Of a stretch of 12,571 nt of DNA, positions 1 through 7,375 are shown piece by piece. Origin of the DNA: Planctomycetota bacterium (lineage in GTDB: Bacteria > Planctomycetota > Phycisphaerae > WQYP01); the NCBI GenBank assembly GCA_021799715.1, contig JAJYZY010000071.1:1-12571 (forward strand), given 5' to 3'. Made by a program: the position numbers and the translations under genes. Within the stretch, counting starts at the first letter, position 1. Each line of letters opens with the position of its first letter. The notes below the pieces were generated by a model that searched no databases, was not told the origin of the DNA, and saw only the letters and a list, made by a program, of their open reading frames with translations.

Positions 1-30
1 CGAAGCCATGCACTATCCCATACGCTGTTA

Positions 31-69
31 GCATCATGCAACCATGATGTCGGGGTAAGGACGCCCCGA
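31..69. other. Two adjacent perfect hairpins
   Basis: The arms CATCATG (32-38) and CATGATG (43-49) are perfect complements around a CAAC loop, with an extra G-T pair at 31/50. Directly next to it, TCGGGG (50-55) pairs with CCCCGA (64-69) around an eight-base loop. Neither hairpin is followed by a T-run on either strand, so an intrinsic terminator is unlikely. No gene end is visible nearby, because the window begins only 30 bases to the left. It could be the 3' end of a structured RNA or a repeat hairpin. Confidence 0.4.
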
Positions 70-233
70 TCCGCCGCGGAAGCCCAGCCCCAGGAGACAT
101 CCCGATAAGCAAGCACAACATTGAACCCCGACCAGCCTCAAACACCCCGCTGCAATGGACGCGGAGCGCGCCTGTTCAGCACATCATCAATACGAAAAAC
201 GCGCTCAACATCTCGCTTGTTTAAGGACTGGCC

Positions 234-388
234 GACGCCTAAGCGTCAAGTTCGATGCGAGATGCCGTCTTAATTTTCGCCGCAATCCCATGCGGCGCGA
301 TTGGTATCAATTGCCACGAATTAAATTAGAATTCGGCCATTCTACGTCACCCCGCAAACAACCGTGATGCTTCCGCATCAGGCTATTG
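234..388. repeat. Direct repeat copy 1 (hairpin-bounded ~155-bp element)
   Basis: This copy aligns without gaps to 499-653 at a constant offset of 265 bases, with about 15 mismatches over 155 positions by eye. The core from 274 onward differs at only about five positions. Three hairpins are visible. At the left end GACGC (234-238) pairs with GCGTC (243-247). Inside, GCCGCA and TGCGGC form six base pairs. At the right end TGATGC (365-370) pairs with GCATCA (375-380) around a TTCC loop. No conserved reading frame is apparent, so it is most likely a non-coding dispersed repeat. The family is not recognised. Confidence 0.85.
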
Positions 389-498
389 CCGGCACGCATC
401 TTTAACCGACGTTGATAGCGCGGAATTGGATTATCGATGGCGTCCCTCGTTAATCAACCGTGACACCGCGGCAACTGATTGTTGGTGAGGATTACCTT

Positions 499-653
499 GA
501 TGCGGAAGCGTCAAGTTGGATGCGAAATGGCATGTGGATTTTCGCCGCAACCCCATGCGGCACGATTGGTATCAATTGCCACGAATGAAATTAGAATTCG
601 GCCATTCTACGCCACCCCGCGAACAACCGTGATGCTTCCGCATCAGGCTATTG
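499..653. repeat. Direct repeat copy 2 (hairpin-bounded ~155-bp element)
   Basis: This is the second copy of the element at 234-388. The left-end hairpin is GATGC (499-503), loop GGAA, GCGTC (508-512), flanked by CTT and AAG that extend the pairing. The right-end hairpin is TGATGC (630-635), loop TTCC, GCATCA (640-645). The two ends are near-perfect reverse complements of each other, so the unit has terminal inverted repeats that are themselves palindromic. The DNA between the copies (389-498) and outside them does not align, so this is two separate insertions or a duplication with diverged spacers. Confidence 0.85.
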
Positions 654-1290
654 TTGCCTATTCACTTCAGAGGCGCTCTTACGGTATGGCAGTTACTGAT
701 TGGTGCGCCATGGCACGACATAGAGATCGCGGAAAACATGGGCAGATAGCGGGTAAGGCGGGAATTCACGACTACAACGAAAAGCCGCCGCGTTCTTCCG
801 CTTCCTGTGCTGTAAATCTTCATGACCAATGGAACATGAACAAGTATCACTGGCACGACCGGAAATAGCGGACCATTGGATGTGCATTGTTTACGGGTTT
901 TATCGCGGACCAGCACCAGACCGGGCTGCACCTGTTTTTCAATATGCAATTCCATCACCGGTTTGGCGTTATCAAGTTCGCGTTGCCTGCGGAATAATTC
1001 CGCCGGGGTTTTATGAGTTTCCGCGCGCTTGGCATCCCGGTGCTTCCGCACCGCCCGCAGATTGGCAATCTCATCGGCTTGAAGCGTGATTTCATTGCCC
1101 GGCGGAAACTCGGCGCTGTTCGACTCTTGGGGGGGGCATTGGCTGCCTGTTTTTCTCGAACGGCCGATCCATGTTTTGCGACCTCGATTGGGCCGCAGGT
1201 ATTTTTACTCAATTTCCCGCCGCGTTGCCGCTTCCCGGCGCGGGCGCGGGAACACTGTCCAGGCGAGAAAGCTTGCGAAACGGGAGGGGG
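654..1290. other. Interval without an intact gene
   Basis: Apart from the possible minus-strand relic, this stretch shows no frame with a start, a ribosome binding site and protein-like composition. It includes a run of eight G at about 1129-1136, which could mark a frameshift site but does not interrupt the relic's open frame. No tRNA, rRNA or known riboswitch pattern was seen. Confidence 0.5.
887..1204 (-). pseudogene. Minus-strand coding relic, product unknown
   Basis: One minus-strand frame stays open from the codon after a TAA at 1205-1207 down to a stop at 662-664. The part from about 1111 to 887 reads like a real soluble helical protein: charged, rich in Glu, Lys, Arg and Ala, with stretches such as ITLQADEIANLR and AELFRRQRELDNAKP. 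Below 887 the composition turns hydrophobic and irregular and no longer looks coding. No ATG start is available: the upper part begins straight after a stop codon, and the first usable start is a GTG at 1049-1051 without a clear Shine-Dalgarno site. I do not recognise the family. It may be the decayed remnant of an accessory or mobile-element gene, or a chance open frame in GC-rich DNA. Confidence 0.3.
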
Positions 1291-1291
1291 T

Positions 1292-1320
1292 TCATGATAA
1301 CTGTGGATATACGGTATGAT
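1292..1320 (+). promoter_or_regulatory. Possible comB promoter
   Basis: TATGAT at 1315-1320 is a good -10 hexamer (one mismatch to TATAAT). It would place the transcription start near 1327, about 20 bases before the preferred comB start. The hexamer 17 bases upstream, TCATGA (1292-1297), is a poor -35 match, so the promoter is either weak, activator-dependent or misplaced. Confidence 0.35.
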
Positions 1321-1346
1321 ATGCCACGCTTAGAATGAGGATCGCG

Positions 1347-2087
1347 ATGATTGATGTTGTGTTATTACCCGGAATGCTCGATGAGTTGATCTTGCCGCAA
1401 AGCCAGGTGGTGGTATTTGATGTTTTACGCGCCAGCAGCACAATTGTTACGGCTTTAAGCAATGGGGCACGGGAAGTGCGGCTATATTCAGAAGTTGACG
1501 CCGTATTTAGTACCCGCGGTTCGGTTCCACCCCCGGTTCTGGCGGCGGCCGAGCGCGGATGCGTCATGGTGCCGGGATTTGATCTGGGCAATTCGCCCGC
1601 GGAATACCAGACGCATCGGGTGGGCGGAGCATCCGTGCTGTTAAGCACCACCAATGGGACGCGGGCGGTTGTCGCATCACAGGCGGCGGCGGACATTTAT
1701 ATTGGATCATTGCTCAACGCGCAGGCCACCGCGGAAGCGCTGCAACCCCAGTTGGATCATCTGCACACACTGCTGGTGCTTGCCGGCACGGACGGCCGAA
1801 TCGCACAGGAAGATGTGATTGGTGCCGGGGCGGTTTTGTGGCATCTGCTGGGTGGAACATATCGCATTGATCTGCCTTATACCGATACCGCATGGATGGC
1901 CTATCACTGCTTTGCGTCCGTGCGCGAACGGCTGGGGGCGGCGTTGCGGCTCGGAGCGGGCGGAATCAATTTGATTGAAGGCGGCTTTGAAGACGATATC
2001 GATCTCTGTGCGCAGCTTAACAGTAAAGCCATCGCGGTGCGTGTACAGAAGCATCCGCTAAGAGCGGTGGCCGCGGGCAAACATTGA
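1347..2087 (+). CDS. comB: 2-phosphosulfolactate phosphatase family protein (ComB)
   Basis: ComB enzymes are Mg-dependent phosphatases that convert 2-phospho-3-sulfolactate to 3-sulfolactate, an early step of coenzyme M synthesis in methanogens. Homologues occur in many bacteria, where the role is often unclear. The 246-residue product has the family motifs in order: VVFDVLRASSTIVTAL at 22-37, GFDLGNSP at 77-84, LSTTNGTRAV at 99-108, a GTDGR...EDV...AG block at 147-161 and EDDIDLCAQLN near the C terminus (215-225). An in-frame ATG lies at 1335, but 1347 is preferred because GAGG at 1337-1340 sits six bases upstream and the protein then opens with the usual short strand MIDVVLLP. The gene stands alone, with no other coenzyme M gene in the window, and it converges on the SRPBCC gene. 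The family assignment is secure; the physiological substrate is not. Confidence 0.9.
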   Translation: MIDVVLLPGMLDELILPQSQVVVFDVLRASSTIVTALSNGAREVRLYSEVDAVFSTRGSVPPPVLAAAERGCVMVPGFDLGNSPAEYQTHRVGGASVLLSTTNGTRAVVASQAAADIYIGSLLNAQATAEALQPQLDHLHTLLVLAGTDGRIAQEDVIGAGAVLWHLLGGTYRIDLPYTDTAWMAYHCFASVRERLGAALRLGAGGINLIEGGFEDDIDLCAQLNSKAIAVRVQKHPLRAVAAGKH

Positions 2088-2156
2088 TTTTTCGCGCTGC
2101 GGGAAAAATAATCCGGCTGTCCATCGGCTACGGGTATGCGGATATCCCGGCGGATA

Positions 2157-2669
2157 TCATCCCTGCCGATGAATGGTAACCGGTTCAATTTGCCGGGCTT
2201 GAATGTTTTGCGGGCCAAGCAGCAATTCCGGAATAACTCGCTGGCGAAAGTTAAAAATTTCCAGCAGTTGCCGGCGCACCAGAAGCTGATGCCCCAGCAC
2301 ACCCAGAGATCCCATGGGCAGGCGATACAGCACTTCGTCAAAAATTACCGTGCCCTGATCTTCCGGCCAGAACCGATGGGTATGGACCCATTTTTCATAC
2401 GGCCCGTTGAGTTGTTCATCACGAAATTGCCGCGGCGGATTGTACATGGTAATGCGCGTTTTCCAGCGAAATGGCAGGCGTAACCAGTTGATGGTGTATT
2501 CAATAAGCGTGCCGTCCCGCATGAGAATATCACCGGGCGTCCGGATGGTGAAATGCAACCAGGGCGGGGTAATGCGGGAAAGATTCCGCGCATCGGCGAA
2601 GAACGGAAAAACCTTATCCAATGGCAATGGAAGCCAGAGTTGGCAGGTTAATCGGTATTCGCGTGACAT
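2157..2669 (-). CDS. SRPBCC-fold ligand-binding / cyclase-like protein
   Basis: The 170-residue product matches the small SRPBCC (START/Bet v1-like) family, whose members bind hydrophobic ligands in a deep cavity. Visible hallmarks are FFADARNLSRITPPWLHF near the N terminus, the following TIRTPGDI, the central IEYTINWLRLPFRWKT, and FRDEQLNGPYEKWVHTHRF with the later FDEVLYRLPMGSLG, all typical of this subfamily. The start is ATG 2667-2669, because a perfect AAGGAG lies upstream with good spacing; an in-frame TTG at 2688-2690 would lie upstream of that site. There is no signal peptide or membrane segment, so it is probably cytosolic. It lies 311 bases downstream of secDF on the same strand, and its own strong ribosome binding site suggests separate expression. 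Enzymes of this fold include polyketide cyclases, but no catalytic function can be read here. Confidence 0.8.
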   Translation of the reverse strand: MSREYRLTCQLWLPLPLDKVFPFFADARNLSRITPPWLHFTIRTPGDILMRDGTLIEYTINWLRLPFRWKTRITMYNPPRQFRDEQLNGPYEKWVHTHRFWPEDQGTVIFDEVLYRLPMGSLGVLGHQLLVRRQLLEIFNFRQRVIPELLLGPQNIQARQIEPVTIHRQG

Positions 2670-2980
2670 GAAGACTCCTTGGAATCTCAAGCGGGAAGCG
2701 GATCGGCAAGTACGGCCTGTGCATGATTCACTGCGGGCTTTCCATCGCCACTTTAGTAGGCAGTCCGCGGGTGTCCGCCGTGCCGCCGGGTAAAGCCGGC
2801 CGAGTTATTTTCGCACCAACCCCCGCGAGCCGGACCTGAATAATATATTGGATAAACGGGTGCACATTGTTTCTCCCATATTTTGGCGGTCCGCCTTTGG
2901 TCGAATTCCTTAGCGGTCATGGCAGCCTGGCCCAATTCGCGCCAAAGCCGTTTCCGCCCCTTGCGGTCACAAAGGTTTCT
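2670..2980 (-). other. secDF to SRPBCC interval
   Basis: This 311-base gap has no convincing promoter or T-tailed terminator. In the secDF frame the sequence stays open for 75 codons past the secDF stop (TAA at 2981-2983) until TAA at 2753-2755. The first part reads like a basic helix (KRLWRELGQAAMTAKEF), while the rest is Gly/Arg-rich and irregular. There is an internal ATG at about 2918-2920, without a clear Shine-Dalgarno site. The stretch may be a short unrecognised gene, decayed coding DNA or chance. Confidence 0.3.
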
Positions 2981-5900
2981 TTAGTTTTTTTCATTCAGTT
3001 GTTTTCCATCGGTTGAATACGGATTTTCCGGCAGCGCTTTTTTCACCGGGGCATCTTTCATGTGCAGCAGCATCGGCGATGCAATGGCCAGCGTGCTGTA
3101 TGCGCCGGTGATCACACCGATCAGCATGGCATACGCAAAGCCGTGCACGCCCTGCCCGCCCCAGATGTACAAAATCAGCACCACTGAAAACACGGTGAAG
3201 GTTGTCCAGATGGTTCGGCCGAAGCACTGGTTGATAGAATCATTGACGAGTTTGGAGGTCAGCGGCTGCCGGGAACGGCCGCGGTTTTCCCGCACGCGGT
3301 CAAAAATCACAATCGTATCATTGACGCTGTAACCAATGATTGTCAGATATGCGGCAATCATGGTCATGTTGATCTTGAAGTTATCCACAAGCATAAAATG
3401 TCCGAACCAGGTGCGATGGATATAGACCGCCAAAACCGTTGCGGCGACAGCCACAATTGCGTCGTGCATCAAAGAGAATATGACCCCAAAGCCGTAACGC
3501 ACGCCGCCGAAGCGTATCCAGACATACGCCACAATCAGCAACAGGGATACCAGTACGGACATGACGGCGTTGAGCCGTGCCTCACTGGCCACCTGGGGTG
3601 CAAAACTGGTAACGCCCGCAAGGCCGCCGGACGTGGTCAGCGCGGTGCGGACAATGCGCCATTCCGGCGCGGCCACCTGACTTTTCCATTGTGAAACCAG
3701 CCCGGAATTATCCGCCTTGTAGAGCAAACTGGGGTCCGAGGCAACGACAACCGCATCGGTCGCGGCAGGCTTTTGGCCCGGTGCCGCCGGGGCATATTGC
3801 AATGCAATAACCCGAAATGGGCGATATTGCAGAGAGGCAAAATCCGGTTCCTGGCTCATGGCGCGGATGCGCGACGCAATTTCCGCGGCACCTTGGGCCG
3901 GACTGATATGCCGCAGAAAAATCGCCACACCACCGCGGAAATCACCAATATCCACTCTGGGCAACCCCGGCCCCATATTGCTTAAGTTGGCATGGGTTAT
4001 GGGGATGACCGTGCCGTCATCCAGCAAATCCTGTATATGCCGGGAGCGCACGAGCACATGCATAAATTTTAACCGGCGCGTTACCTTGATGGAGTCCGCG
4101 AATTTTGCCTCCAGGGCGTGCGTAAGCTGCTGCACTGGTGCCGTGGCCGAGGCAGCCGCCGCGGCGGAACCTTTGACCGAATTTCCCTGTGGCGGATTGA
4201 CGATGCTGGTGATAATGACGAATTGGTTATGTTGTGTGCCGACGGAATAGACCGTGGCATGGCGCAGAGCTTTCAGATTGGCATCCTGCCGGCCAATCTG
4301 CTGCACGCGTTTGCGAACCGCCGCAACCGACATGTGCCGGCCGGGCCGCAATTGCAGTGTCACCTGCGTGCCGCCATTAAATTCGGTGTCATATTTTTTA
4401 TTACCCCGGGCGATAAAGGTGATGATGCCGGAAATCATGATGATCGCGGAGATTACCCAGAATATCCGACGCTTTCCGATCCAGTCAAAATTGGTAACTG
4501 TGAAGACCCGCATAAACGGCCAGCGGCCTTTAAGCCAGGTAAAGGTGAACAGATCCCGGAAATATTCCTGAATGGACAGATCGTCAATTTTTCGCATGAT
4601 GCCGGCCCGGATGGCGGCAATCATCAGGGTGCGCGTTACGAACAATGCCGTGAACATGTGCACGGCCAAGCCGATCAACAAAGTGATGCCGAACCCTTTA
4701 ACATCTTCCGAGCCCATGAATATCAGCACGATGCTGGTTAAGGAAGTGGTTAAATTGGCATCAAAAATTGTCCAAAATACACGGTCATAACCCTGCTTAA
4801 CCGCCAGCCACAGCGAGGCACCTTTATGCAGTTCTTCCCGGATTCGCTCGTTAATGAGAATATTGGCGTCCACCGCCATGCCCAGTGTCAGCACGACGCC
4901 GGCGATGCCCGGCAGCGTGAACGTCGCGTGCAGCAGCGCCATAACGCCCAGGGTCAAAAGCAAATTGAGCATCAGCGCCACATCGGCAAACAAACCGGTG
5001 ATGGTGTAATAGACAAACATGAAGCCTAAAACCACGATCACCGCAATCACCGCGCTGCGCAGGCCGGCCTTGAGGTTGTCCGCGCCAAGTGTGGCTCCGA
5101 TAGTCTGCACGGAAATGGGTTGCGATTGCAGCGTGGCCGGTAATGATCCGGCATTCAGTGTCTGCACCAGCAATTGTCCTTCGCGCTGGATATCCCTGGC
5201 GGGATTGCGCGCCGAGGGCATTCCCAGTGTAATTTGGCCGGAACCGGCGATGGTGCTCTGAATGGTTGGCGCGGTAATGGCTTTGCCATCCAGCAAAATG
5301 GCCATATCCCGATGAATGTTGTGGCTGGTGAGATCGCGCATGTATGCGGCACCAACCGTGTCCAAATTAAATCCCACCGCCAATTCACCGGTTTGCGGGT
5401 CGGTTTGCAGTTGGGCATTGCTGACCTGCCAGTGCGCGCGGCTGGTCCCGTGCGTCAGGGCGCGGGCGCTGTTGGTGTATAACAGAATGTAATGCTGGCC
5501 TTCGTATTGGCCGACGGTGTACAACTCACGGGATCGCATAATATCCTTACCGTCCCGCGGATCAACTTCAAACCAGGCCGTTCCCGCGGGTGTATATCCA
5601 TTATGCGGCCCCTTGGTGGCCAGTTGTGCCAATGCGCGCTGGGCACCGGTGTTTTGCGGATTGACGGTAATGCGGAAATCCAGCACACCGGCCCCGCGCA
5701 ACATGCGCTCAAGTTCCTGCGGACTGTCCAGACCCGCGCTGTGTTGCCGAACCTGGGCATAAGCCGCTTGAATCTGTTCGATGAGATTCCGGCGGTCGGA
5801 ATGACGTTTCATCAGATCGGTCAATGCCGCCTGTGCCTGGGGATTTTTCTTGCCGTAGGTTGAGGAAAGCAGATTGGCCAGATGCTGGACATTGACATTA

Positions 5901-6508
5901 AACGCCAGGACTTTTTGCAGCGTATTTTGATACGCGGCGGTGGTGGAGTTCAGCAGGGCAATATCACGGGCCGGCATATTCTGCGGATCATTGGCGTAGG
6001 CGGCGGCAACTTTCCGGGCGGCGGCCAGGGCGTCATAGCGCGTTGCCAGTTTTTCCAGCAGCGCCAAACGCGAGGGATTCCCCTGTGCTAGAATTTTAAT
6101 TTGAGCCTGGCGTTGCGGGCCGGTTAAGGCCATGGCCGCGCCAATTTGCGACGGCATGATGTTTTCCGCCAGGAGCTTATCAACGAGTTTCTGATAATGG
6201 CTTTGTGCCTGCCGCGATGCGGCACTGGCCAGCGGCATTTGAATTTCAATGCGTTCACCGGCCAGAACCCGCCATACCAGATTGTGCACATTTCCCGGAT
6301 CCACGCGGCGGCGCAGCACGGAAATAACCTGTTGGGCAAGAATATTGGGATCGCCCTTATACCCCGGTGGAACATTGAGCTGATAGATCAGATCCGTTCC
6401 ACCGGATAGATCAATTCCGCCCTTCAAGCCATTGGAAAATATGCAGAACAGCGCCAGGGCAATGGCACCGAAGATCAGAATAAACCGGGAAAGCAGATTG
6501 GATTTCAT
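2981..6508 (-). CDS. secDF: Protein translocase subunit SecDF (SecD-SecF fusion)
   Basis: SecDF is an inner-membrane RND-type motor that uses the proton gradient to pull exported proteins across the membrane through SecYEG. This 1175-residue chain carries both halves. SecD: TM1 at about 7-26, GGIDLSGGTDL at 30-40, a large periplasmic P1 region with an Ala/Gln-rich helical stretch (about 98-265), and TMs at about 482-632 including GMAVDANILINERI (543-556). SecF: TM1 at about 680-700, DTEFNGGTQV (707-716), a long periplasmic region, TMs at about 978-1147, GYSVNDTIVIFDRVREN (1059-1075) and SINQCFGRTI (1091-1100). Asp547, Asp1064 and Arg1098 correspond by motif to the proton-relay residues known from Thermus SecDF (D340, D637, R671), so the motor looks intact. 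It is the last gene of the tgt-yajC-secDF cluster. The start codon has only a weak GGAAA-type ribosome binding site. Confidence 0.97.
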   Translation of the reverse strand: MKSNLLSRFILIFGAIALALFCIFSNGLKGGIDLSGGTDLIYQLNVPPGYKGDPNILAQQVISVLRRRVDPGNVHNLVWRVLAGERIEIQMPLASAASRQAQSHYQKLVDKLLAENIMPSQIGAAMALTGPQRQAQIKILAQGNPSRLALLEKLATRYDALAAARKVAAAYANDPQNMPARDIALLNSTTAAYQNTLQKVLAFNVNVQHLANLLSSTYGKKNPQAQAALTDLMKRHSDRRNLIEQIQAAYAQVRQHSAGLDSPQELERMLRGAGVLDFRITVNPQNTGAQRALAQLATKGPHNGYTPAGTAWFEVDPRDGKDIMRSRELYTVGQYEGQHYILLYTNSARALTHGTSRAHWQVSNAQLQTDPQTGELAVGFNLDTVGAAYMRDLTSHNIHRDMAILLDGKAITAPTIQSTIAGSGQITLGMPSARNPARDIQREGQLLVQTLNAGSLPATLQSQPISVQTIGATLGADNLKAGLRSAVIAVIVVLGFMFVYYTITGLFADVALMLNLLLTLGVMALLHATFTLPGIAGVVLTLGMAVDANILINERIREELHKGASLWLAVKQGYDRVFWTIFDANLTTSLTSIVLIFMGSEDVKGFGITLLIGLAVHMFTALFVTRTLMIAAIRAGIMRKIDDLSIQEYFRDLFTFTWLKGRWPFMRVFTVTNFDWIGKRRIFWVISAIIMISGIITFIARGNKKYDTEFNGGTQVTLQLRPGRHMSVAAVRKRVQQIGRQDANLKALRHATVYSVGTQHNQFVIITSIVNPPQGNSVKGSAAAAASATAPVQQLTHALEAKFADSIKVTRRLKFMHVLVRSRHIQDLLDDGTVIPITHANLSNMGPGLPRVDIGDFRGGVAIFLRHISPAQGAAEIASRIRAMSQEPDFASLQYRPFRVIALQYAPAAPGQKPAATDAVVVASDPSLLYKADNSGLVSQWKSQVAAPEWRIVRTALTTSGGLAGVTSFAPQVASEARLNAVMSVLVSLLLIVAYVWIRFGGVRYGFGVIFSLMHDAIVAVAATVLAVYIHRTWFGHFMLVDNFKINMTMIAAYLTIIGYSVNDTIVIFDRVRENRGRSRQPLTSKLVNDSINQCFGRTIWTTFTVFSVVLILYIWGGQGVHGFAYAMLIGVITGAYSTLAIASPMLLHMKDAPVKKALPENPYSTDGKQLNEKN

Positions 6509-6527
6509 TTTGTTTCCAGAATTCTCC

Positions 6528-6573
6528 GGCCGCCGCGGCGGCCCGCCATTGTGTACCCCCCGGCACTACCGGG
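6528..6573 (-). other. Two hairpins in the yajC-secDF gap
   Basis: A perfect 16-base palindrome, GGCCGCCGCGGCGGCC, occupies 6528-6543, ending 19 bases before the secDF start codon. A second hairpin, CCCGG/CCGGG with a five-base loop, lies at 6559-6573. In the transcript the palindrome can fold next to the weak secDF ribosome binding site. It has no T-run, so it is more likely an RNA processing or translation-control element than a terminator. Confidence 0.45.
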
Positions 6574-6590
6574 CTATAGCCAGAAATCGC

Positions 6591-7160
6591 TTAGTTCTTG
6601 TCCGGAGCCGTCTCCGGTTCATCCAGGACTTTGATAATTGCTGATTTGGTATAACGCTCTTTGATATTGTTGGCCTCATCAACTTTCAATACAACTTCGT
6701 CGTCGCGCACTTCAACAACCGAAGCAATCAGACCTCCCGCCGTGACCACCCGCACGCCGCGCTTTAACGCATTGTACATCTGATCGCGCTTCTTCTGCTC
6801 GCGTTTGCGGCCTGAACTCATGAAGAAAAATACGACGATAAGCATCAATGCCAACGGCGCAAAACTCATGATCTCACTGGTCAGCGTTTCCTGTGGTTGG
6901 GCCGGCTGACTGGCGGCAGCCGGCGCGGCACCGGCAGCCGGTGTAGCAACGGCATTGGCGGCGGCATTTTGCGCGGTCGCCCCGGCGGTTGGAGCCGCAG
7001 TCGGCGCGGGTGTGGCTGCGGCGGGTGCGGCCGTGGCCGCGGTTCCGGATACCGGCTTGGCGGTGGCAATGGTCGGCGGCGCTGCGGCCGCAGCCATCGA
7101 TGGCGCGCCAATAACAGCGCAAGAGATACAAAGACCACCTAACACAATCCATGATTTCAT
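6591..7160 (-). CDS. yajC: Preprotein translocase accessory subunit YajC, extended
   Basis: YajC is a small membrane protein that associates with SecDF. The conserved part is here: a transmembrane segment at about 98-114 (FAPLALMLIVVFFFM), a basic turn GRKREQKKRDQM, and the domain LKRGVRVVTAGGLIASVVEV followed by DDEVVLKVDE. The product is 189 residues, against about 110 in E. coli. The extra length is an N-terminal hydrophobic segment (about 4-20) that resembles a signal peptide, followed by an Ala/Pro/Thr-rich linker (about 24-90). The start ATG 7158-7160 is chosen because GGAG lies seven bases upstream and because the alternative TTG at 7230-7232 would put 24 polar residues before the signal-like segment. 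It lies between tgt and secDF, its usual place. Confidence 0.93.
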   Translation of the reverse strand: MKSWIVLGGLCISCAVIGAPSMAAAAAPPTIATAKPVSGTAATAAPAAATPAPTAAPTAGATAQNAAANAVATPAAGAAPAAASQPAQPQETLTSEIMSFAPLALMLIVVFFFMSSGRKREQKKRDQMYNALKRGVRVVTAGGLIASVVEVRDDEVVLKVDEANNIKERYTKSAIIKVLDEPETAPDKN

Positions 7161-7375
7161 GGAAAAACTCCAAAAGGGACAAGAAAGAATAAACCGGGAA
7201 TCAGTTGATTTATAGGGTTGAGGTTTTCTCATTTACCGTTTCATTTTGCTCACGCCGCTTCCTGATAAATATCCAAATTCAACTGAATTCCAACAACAAT
7301 AAACTTTCGCATGTTCGGGCATACTTCCGCACAAATCTTCTGTACGCGGCCCAAGCCACTGATACCCGCAATATT

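Noticed and set aside
234..653. Integron attC array or CRISPR array
   Set aside because: There are only two ~155-bp units with a 110-bp spacer. No attC-type RYYYAAC/GTTRRRY core pairs were seen, and the unit is far too long for a CRISPR repeat.
155..868. Short plus-strand open frames across the repeat region as genes
   Set aside because: They lack ribosome binding sites, have Arg/His/Cys-rich composition typical of non-coding frames, and the frame is not conserved between the two repeat copies.
1129..1136. G8 tract as a phase-variation switch for the minus-strand relic
   Set aside because: The best protein-like frame reads through the tract without a break, so no frameshift needs explaining.
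2087..2109. Bidirectional terminator between comB and the SRPBCC gene
   Set aside because: The A/T-flanked hairpin has only a three-pair GC core with a two-base bulge, and neither strand has a T-run in the right place after a stable stem.
4118..4741. Long plus-strand open frame inside secDF (about 207 codons)
   Set aside because: It is fully antisense to a region with unmistakable SecF and SecD motifs and has no start signal of its own.
6881..7182. Pro/Arg-rich open frames opposite and beside the yajC linker
   Set aside because: They are shadows of the Ala/Pro-rich repeat-like coding sequence of yajC in other frames.
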